Source: Allantophomopsis cytisporea | Lineage: Eukaryota; Ascomycota; Leotiomycetes; Phacidiales; Phacidiaceae | Direction: 5' to 3' | Assembly: GCA_024752435.1 (NCBI GenBank) | Contig: CP103026.1 | Coordinates: forward strand, 1,550,001 to 1,614,000 | DNA length: 64,000 nt | Shown: positions 58,330 to 64,000 of the stretch, one piece after another | Position numbering within the stretch: the first letter of the stretch is position 1 | Layout of the letters: each line of letters opens with the position of its first letter | The notes under the pieces: model-generated | The model's input: the letters and a program-made list of their open reading frames with translations, nothing else | Told to the model about the DNA's origin: nothing | The model's database searches: none | Made by a program: the position numbers and the translations under genes

Positions 58330-60471
58330 ATGATCATTTTTTCAAGACAGGTGGATGTCACACGATCGACAACTTCTGCCTTGCATACGGCATCTGTGAG
58401 AGCGCATTCCTTTTCACAGAAACAACTTCAATTATCTCAACTAGGCAAGGCCAGTAAACATACTGCTGTGTATCCACTATCATCTGCTCCAGCGAGCAGG
58501 AAGAGTGGGAAATCATTACCAATCCAGACATATTCTAGAGCGGAGTCGTATACAATCTCGGGAGAGAACGTGTCCTCGTTTCGCAAGTCTACCTCTCTAA
58601 ATGCCACTGTGTATTCGGGATGGGGACATCCTTCGATGCTGATGTCGAACGTAGAGGGGGGTGCCGAGAATCAATCTGCCAAAACTCTGAATCTGGGTAA
58701 AAGCTTGCCTACTACTTCCGAAAAGGATACTTCTTTGAGGCAAAGATGGGATCATCCATCGACTACGCTTTCAAGACAACGTCAAGCTCTTGAGAAAGAT
58801 GCCTTCAAGGCTCTGAATGGGGATAAAAATTTGCATACTTCGAAGGTCGATACTTCTACGTTCTTGACTCCAACTTTCAAAAGACTCCACAGGAAAACTC
58901 CCTCATTTACAAAACCTGAAAGAAAAGGAGACTTAAGTCATGCCGTGGAAAATTTCCCAGTCCCTCCAAGGCAAGTGCAAAACGACATCGACTATCTTCC
59001 TGCCAAGCCTAGTCCGGAAAGTACCATCATCATTACATCAAAAGTAGAAAAGGATACTCCTTCTAAAGGTAGTCCAGTTATGCTGGAAGCGAAAGACTCT
59101 TTTCGTGATTCTTCCATGGAGGTTCGCTGGGAATATCGACCAGATGCCCCCAAAAATATACCAGCAAAGTCGGATGGAGAAGAAGTTCTCGGTGTTTCCA
59201 CGGAGCATGAGTTGGGGGATCTCGAGTCCGTTTCCTTAGAGGAGGAAGAAGACTTTCTAGGTTCTCTTCTGGGGAAACATTCAGGCCCTGCAGCTCCAGA
59301 GATAAAAGAACATAGTCTTAGCCCTTTTGCGAAGCATGGTTGGGGTTCTTCTGCATTTCTCATATCAGGAGCATCAGAGCACAATCCAAGTCCTCCCCGG
59401 CAGCCTGAATGGAAACGTCCATTCTCAGCAGCAGAAACAAAGCAAGCCGTTCCAGGTCCTCCTGTAAAGCATGGATGGGGAGTCAACGTACTATCTACAC
59501 CTGTAGTGGACCATGATAGTTTTCTCGATGATCATGAAAAATTGGCCATGAATGCCTTCCAGAAAGCCCGCCTTGCTGAAGCCGAATTCAAAAACCGCAA
59601 GGTGCCAATCGAGATTCAAAAGGCGCGAGAGGTACAGGCAGTAAATTTCAATGAAGTTCATCCACATACGGAAGCCATGGCGATAAAATATTGGTGTGAG
59701 ACACCACTCCGGGAGTTCCAAAGTCATAACGTTATATTTCGCGGTTTCCTGAGAGGACTTTCCAATGAGATGCTTGACAGGAATTCCAAACATGGACAGA
59801 TATTGTATTCTCACTATACCACATTGACACTGGATGCAAGAGATATTGCGTATACTGCGAAATCTGTTCTACGATCCTACTTTCTACGACAAACAGCCAT
59901 GCTACTTCCTTGGATGGCAACCTCTCTTCGGTTGAAAGAACATTACGTTAAACAACCTTTTGCCGATGTTTTAGAGGGGAACGAAGCTTTATATAATGTC
60001 CATTTAGACGATAATCTTTCAAACCTCATGGACAAACATTGCTTAGACAAAGCATCTCTTCATAGATTCAAACATCTCGTTGGTCTGACACGCTATTACT
60101 TAAAGCATAACTACCTTAGAAACCATTGTTCAGATACTGAGTTACAACTGCACCGTAACTCAAAAGCTTATGTTGAGTACCTGAGCCGGCTGCGTCAGCA
60201 TATGGACAAGGTGGGTATTTGGCTGGTTGAAATTCGCGTTATGGGTGGTATTGGAGCGAATGCTGTACGAAGCCAGAAGCCTGAATACTTCGATAGCCCA
60301 ATCTACAAAGTGGTATACGCTTACTTCAAGAGACTTTCCAGGTTCTGGGTGGAATTGTATCACGATATAAGGGTGCTGACAGATTGTCGCAGCCGTCTGC
60401 TCCTTCTAGAAATGCCAGATGAGGAATACGAGGAACTGCGGCAACGCATCGCAGATTTTTATACCCCCTAA
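58330..60471 (+). CDS. Unknown protein with W-motif repeats (713 aa)
   Basis: Intronless, 713 residues; no family recognised. The N-terminus (MIIFSRQVDVTRSTTSALHT) is Ser/Thr/Arg-rich with few acidic residues and could be a mitochondrial presequence. Residues 80-400 are low-complexity and contain short Trp-centred repeats: GWGHPS (98), RWDHPS (140), RWEYRP (267), HGWGSS (337), PEWKRP (361) and HGWGVN (382). From about 400 to the end the protein looks folded and helical, with charged helices (NAFQKARLAEAEFKNRK), IKYWCETPLREFQSHNVIF, RGFLRGLSNEMLD, and FKHLVGLTRYYLKHNYLRNH. The ORF is long and ends at an ordinary stop, so it is probably a real gene. No intron signal is needed. Confidence 0.75.
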   Translation: MIIFSRQVDVTRSTTSALHTASVRAHSFSQKQLQLSQLGKASKHTAVYPLSSAPASRKSGKSLPIQTYSRAESYTISGENVSSFRKSTSLNATVYSGWGHPSMLMSNVEGGAENQSAKTLNLGKSLPTTSEKDTSLRQRWDHPSTTLSRQRQALEKDAFKALNGDKNLHTSKVDTSTFLTPTFKRLHRKTPSFTKPERKGDLSHAVENFPVPPRQVQNDIDYLPAKPSPESTIIITSKVEKDTPSKGSPVMLEAKDSFRDSSMEVRWEYRPDAPKNIPAKSDGEEVLGVSTEHELGDLESVSLEEEEDFLGSLLGKHSGPAAPEIKEHSLSPFAKHGWGSSAFLISGASEHNPSPPRQPEWKRPFSAAETKQAVPGPPVKHGWGVNVLSTPVVDHDSFLDDHEKLAMNAFQKARLAEAEFKNRKVPIEIQKAREVQAVNFNEVHPHTEAMAIKYWCETPLREFQSHNVIFRGFLRGLSNEMLDRNSKHGQILYSHYTTLTLDARDIAYTAKSVLRSYFLRQTAMLLPWMATSLRLKEHYVKQPFADVLEGNEALYNVHLDDNLSNLMDKHCLDKASLHRFKHLVGLTRYYLKHNYLRNHCSDTELQLHRNSKAYVEYLSRLRQHMDKVGIWLVEIRVMGGIGANAVRSQKPEYFDSPIYKVVYAYFKRLSRFWVELYHDIRVLTDCRSRLLLLEMPDEEYEELRQRIADFYTP

Positions 60472-61327
60472 ATGTTCCTCAAAATTGAACTTCTTGAACA
60501 TAGCCTTCTTCTATTCAAACATGTATGGTATTCCATTTAGTTGCAGATTGATGTCGTTAAATGCTAGTTCGATATCATCAAATATTACCTATTCCATTTG
60601 CTTCTGCAATATACTCGATCTTTGCAACACTTCTGGAATAGTGGACTTGCTAACACGTATCTCATTGTCTGTGTATGAGAATAGACTACGTGATAGACCC
60701 TCTGTGTATGTGATTCAGGCTATAAGCTTGTTTCGTACCGTTTGTGAGTGTTGTTGAAGTGTGTCCAAGATGATAAGTTACTGATGGTTGAGCAATTGCC
60801 CAATGCTTTGGACCTCGTAAAACCTCTCCTGCAATCTCTCAGAAAATATCATGCGTACAAACTATGCCAATTATTCCAGAAACTTTTGCAACCTGTTGTA
60901 GGTTGACAAGAAGCTGCACAGGTTTTGCCAGTATGCTGGTAGAAAGCAATCATAACAGGTTGGTCCAGAATTTCCTTACACCAAACAATAGTTCCGCGCA
61001 ACACCTGGGGAAGTATTAAAGAATACGCCATATTCAATACGTACGCCTTACGTGTACGAATACGAGCAGGAGCAGGGAAAGTGAGTCCTATGGATGAGTC
61101 AAATAGCCTAACATACGGAATGGGAAACCTGAAGCAGACTGCCGATCTAACAGAACTTATGGAGAAAACCACATAAGTACCTTGTATGCATATAATGTTT
61201 GTAGGGATGATAGAAGAAAGTGGAGTGCTTTAGACCAAATCACTTGGTCACAGACTATGCCAAGGAAACATTTATCTACAATAGAAATATTATATACAAA
61301 TAAACAGCTTCCCCCACAAGTTTCATA
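60472..61327. other. Spacer upstream of GH3 pseudogene
   Basis: About 860 bp, no gene. A TATA-like word (TATTATATACAAATA) at about 61288 would suit the old promoter of the GH3 gene. Confidence 0.45.
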
Positions 61328-63837
61328 ATGTTGAAAGCAGTATTTTCGGCAATCATGATTTTCGGTTTACTTCTAATTAGACTTTTGCTTGGTGGCTGTA
61401 TCAATTTACCCATTCACGCAACGACCTTTCTCCCCTCTAGCAGTCCAAGTAGGTTATGCTGTCTTTCAATACACCTCTAACATTCATAATCAGTACACAT
61501 TTCCAAGAGAAACCGAGTCTAACAAATCGGTAGATGCTTCATTTAACTCCAGCGATTGGCGGCCGCACTGATCAAAGCCAACCACTTCGCCGCCCAACTA
61601 AATTTGACCGAAACGTCCAGTGTTGTTACCAGTATCTCCTTAGGACCATACATCGGAAACATTGCGCTGATAACACGTCTTGGATTCCTTGGGTTATGCA
61701 TTGAGGATGGACTACTTGCTGTCAATCGTGCTGATCTGGTTAGCATTTTTCCATCTAGGCTCACAGTAGCAGCGACTTGGGTAAGAGCCTCATGTGTCAG
61801 CGTGGTTTTAGTCTTGGTAAAGAGTTCGGGCAAAACGGTGCTCATGTTGCTTTAGGGTATGTCGATGCCTCTGGGATTTGGAAAAGGTCTGACAGAATGA
61901 TAGTCCTGTAATGAGACAGACATCCCCTCGGCGGCCGCAACTGGGAGGACTTTTCTCCAGACCCCTATCTCACTGATATCGCTATGAAATTTACTATCAA
62001 CGGCATACAAGATAGTGGAGTCCAAGCATGTTCCAAGCATCTTATTGGTAACGAACAAGAGACTCAGCGATCAAGTACAGTCCTAGAAAGCGGAACCATT
62101 ATCGAAGCTATCTCTTCAAATATAGATGACCGCGCTCTTCATGAACTGTATCTGTGGCCTTTTGCAGATGCTGTAAAAGCCGGTACAGCTTCGGTCATGT
62201 GTAGCTACAACCGTCTCAATCAAACTCACGCCTGTCAGAACTCATCGCTTCTCAATAAGATATTGAAGAATGAGCTGGGGTTTCAAGGATACTTTATGTC
62301 CGATTTCTTTGCTACACACTCAGGCGTTGATTAATTCAACGGAGGACTAGACATGAACATGCCAGAAGCGATAGATGAAGCTTCCGTTCCCTTAGGAAAG
62401 AGCTTCTTCGGCGATAATATCATTGAGGCTGTTAAAAATGGAAGCATTTCGGTTAGACGTCTCGATAACATGATCCGACGAATTATGTTTCCATATTTCT
62501 TGCTTGGTCAAGACCACAATTATCCGGCTGTCGATCCATCCGCGATGTACGTTCTTGCTGCTACCTATGGAGTCAGGTATTCTCAAGAGAAAGCAGCCAT
62601 CAATGTGCGTGTACAGCACACAGACTTGATTCGAAACGTTGGTGCTGCAGGTACAATTCTGTTGAAAAATGTCAACTCAATACTGCCTCTCCAGTCATAG
62701 ACATAGGAGTTTTTGACAATGATGCCCCAGACCCAACGGATGGTTTCACATGGCCTTCGGGAAATAATATCAATGGACTCGAAATTGGAGCTCTTGATGT
62801 AGGTGGAAGGTCAGGCTCGGGTCGACACACAAGTATTATATCTCCTCTGGAGGCCATCAAAGCGAAAGCGAAAGCTCAGCTCATAAGGGCTCGCGTACAA
62901 TACATCACCGACAATGCCATCATTAGTGCCAACGACTTCCGTAGTATATATCCCACACCCGAAGTGTGCCTTATCTTTATCAAGACATTCTCCAGTGAAG
63001 GGTTTGACCGTGTCACATTTGATGCGGATTGGCATTCAACACAGATTGTGGAGAACGTTGCTGGCTTTTATTCGAATACAGTTGTGATAACACACTCTGC
63101 TGGGGGTGAATACAATGCCGTGGGCCAGAAATCCCGATTTGACAGCTCTTCTGGCTGCCCATTATCCTGGAGAGCAGAGTGGTAACTCAATTGTCGATAT
63201 CCTCTGGGGGAATTCTAATCCTACTGGCAAGCTCCCATACACAATTCCATATGATGAAGGAGACTATGATGTTCCGATTGTCAACCTGAGCACAGTAAAT
63301 AGGCCAAACTCGTGGCAATCTGACTTCACTGACGGACAGTTCATCGATTATCGCCTCTTCCATGCAAAGAACATTACACCGCTCTACGAATTTGGCTTTG
63401 GTCTTAGCTATACAACTTTCGACTTGATAACACCATTGAAAATAATCAAGCGTCATCAAGTTATATCACAAGCACCTGATGATTCCAAAGGTATAGTCCC
63501 AGGTGGAAATCCCGATCTATGGACGCAGCTGTTAAGCACTACAATTTCTGCGAAGAACACAGGTCTGGTCCCTGGGGCTTCTGTCGTAAAATTGTATGCT
63601 TCGCTACCACAGGATTCCATTCCAGCCGGAACGCCTCTGAAGGTGCTACGAGGGTCCAAGAAGGTCTATCTTGAGCCTGGAGACACACCAAATGTGCATT
63701 TCCACTTGACAAGACGAGACCTTAGTTATTGGGAGACGGCAAGTCAAAAGTGGCACCTACCTTATGGTAGTATAACTCTTCTTATATGCCTCAGTTCGAG
63801 AGATATCCTCCAAGAAGCTGTTGTAGAAGTGTTATAG
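61328..63837 (+). pseudogene. Decayed GH3 beta-glucosidase
   Basis: Glycoside hydrolase family 3 sequence is spread over three frames. ATG 61328 opens a signal-peptide-like stretch (MLKAVFSAIMIFGLLLI). Then AAALIKANHFAAQLNLTE, ITRLGFLGLCIEDGLLAVN, GRNWEDFSPDPYLTD, ACSKHLIGNEQE, and the nucleophile region GYFMSDFFATHSGVD with Asp of MSD. Next come NGGLDMNMP, GTILLKNVNSILPLQ, IVDILWGNSNPTGKLPYTIP, FGFGLSYTTFD and a C-terminal fibronectin-III-like tail ending at 63837. Lesions: a lost base near 61561, a frame change near 61780, stop/frame change near 61919-61933, in-frame TAA at 62332-62334, frame change near 62695 with TAG 62698-62700, and another frame change near 63105. With at least six lesions no introns can rescue it, so this is a pseudogene, not an assembly slip. 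Confidence 0.88.
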
Positions 63838-64000
63838 CCCACTTTGCTTTCAATTTCTTGTATGCAAGATACTCCTAGAAAACCGCTCAAAGTTACCATT
63901 GGTTTCGAAATAGTAGTGAGGCTCAGATGTCAAATAGAGATTACTTCAGTAGATGCCATAAGAAAACTTCTCCGTGCGGTATCAAGCTTGATGTATCTAA

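Noticed and set aside
20451..60471. A biosynthetic gene cluster around the LaeA-like methyltransferase
   Set aside because: No polyketide or peptide synthase, terpene cyclase, transporter or pathway regulator is in the window; neighbours are housekeeping genes.

Overview
The window is nuclear DNA of a filamentous ascomycete (Pezizomycotina). The evidence is the gene set (HP1 with chromo and chromoshadow domains, Rsc7/Swp82, Sch9, a RO-10-like dynactin subunit, a Yvc1-type vacuolar channel, a LaeA-like methyltransferase, ATP14) and the gene architecture: short GT-AG introns, mostly 48-70 bp, several with good branch sites, in compact genes separated by AT-rich spacers. The families look most like Leotiomycetes, but that placement is inference from memory, not a search. 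No virus, transposon, CRISPR array, rRNA or tRNA was recognised. || Layout. 0.7-3.6 kb: a secreted carboxylesterase (one-base frameshift in its last exon) and an isochorismatase-like hydrolase. 4.3-8.4 kb (minus): a 1231-residue RNF216-type RBR ubiquitin ligase with acidic SUMO-interaction-like motifs at its N-terminus. 10-12 kb: a LYC1-type lysine acetyltransferase and a small CsbD-family protein. 12.2-15.6 kb: a divergent pair, a RO-10/dynactin p24-like coiled-coil protein (minus) and a TRP-type Yvc1 channel (plus, 6 exons). 16.7-17.5 kb: a MobA-like nucleotidyltransferase-fold protein with an eroded active site (minus). 17.5-20 kb: spacer rich in tandem repeats. 20-23.5 kb: a large conserved-looking protein of unknown function. 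26-28.8 kb: the AGC kinase Sch9 (minus), then a 4.7 kb spacer to RSC7 (plus). 35.8-37.2 kb: a deaminase with a large insertion and a reading-frame problem. 38 kb: a small membrane-protein ORF interrupted by TGA. 39.4-40.6 kb: HP1 (minus, 6 exons). 41.8-43.6 kb: an unknown protein with a WICEFC motif. 45-46.6 kb: ATP14 and a NADAR protein (both minus). 47.3-50.8 kb: a mitochondrial class III CoA-transferase and a PHD-finger protein. 51.1-52.6 kb: a LaeA-like methyltransferase (minus, 8 exons, one GC-AG intron). 55.4-60.5 kb: two unknown proteins flanking a small LYR-motif protein. 61.3-63.8 kb: a decayed GH3 beta-glucosidase pseudogene. || Function. There is no single pathway or recognisable biosynthetic cluster. 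Most genes are housekeeping: chromatin (HP1, RSC7, PHD), nutrient signalling (Sch9), mitochondria (ATP14, LYR, CoA-transferase), vacuolar Ca2+ release (Yvc1) and dynein transport (RO-10). Accessory or decaying genes lie nearer the ends. The observations most worth a second look are the SIM-bearing RBR ligase, the GC-AG intron in the methyltransferase, the four lesion-type calls (carboxylesterase, deaminase, TGA-interrupted ORF, GH3 pseudogene), the putative mitochondrial extension of the CsbD protein, and a CGCAGTAC motif repeated four times in the 17.5-20 kb spacer. All exon boundaries were derived by hand from splice signals and frame continuity.
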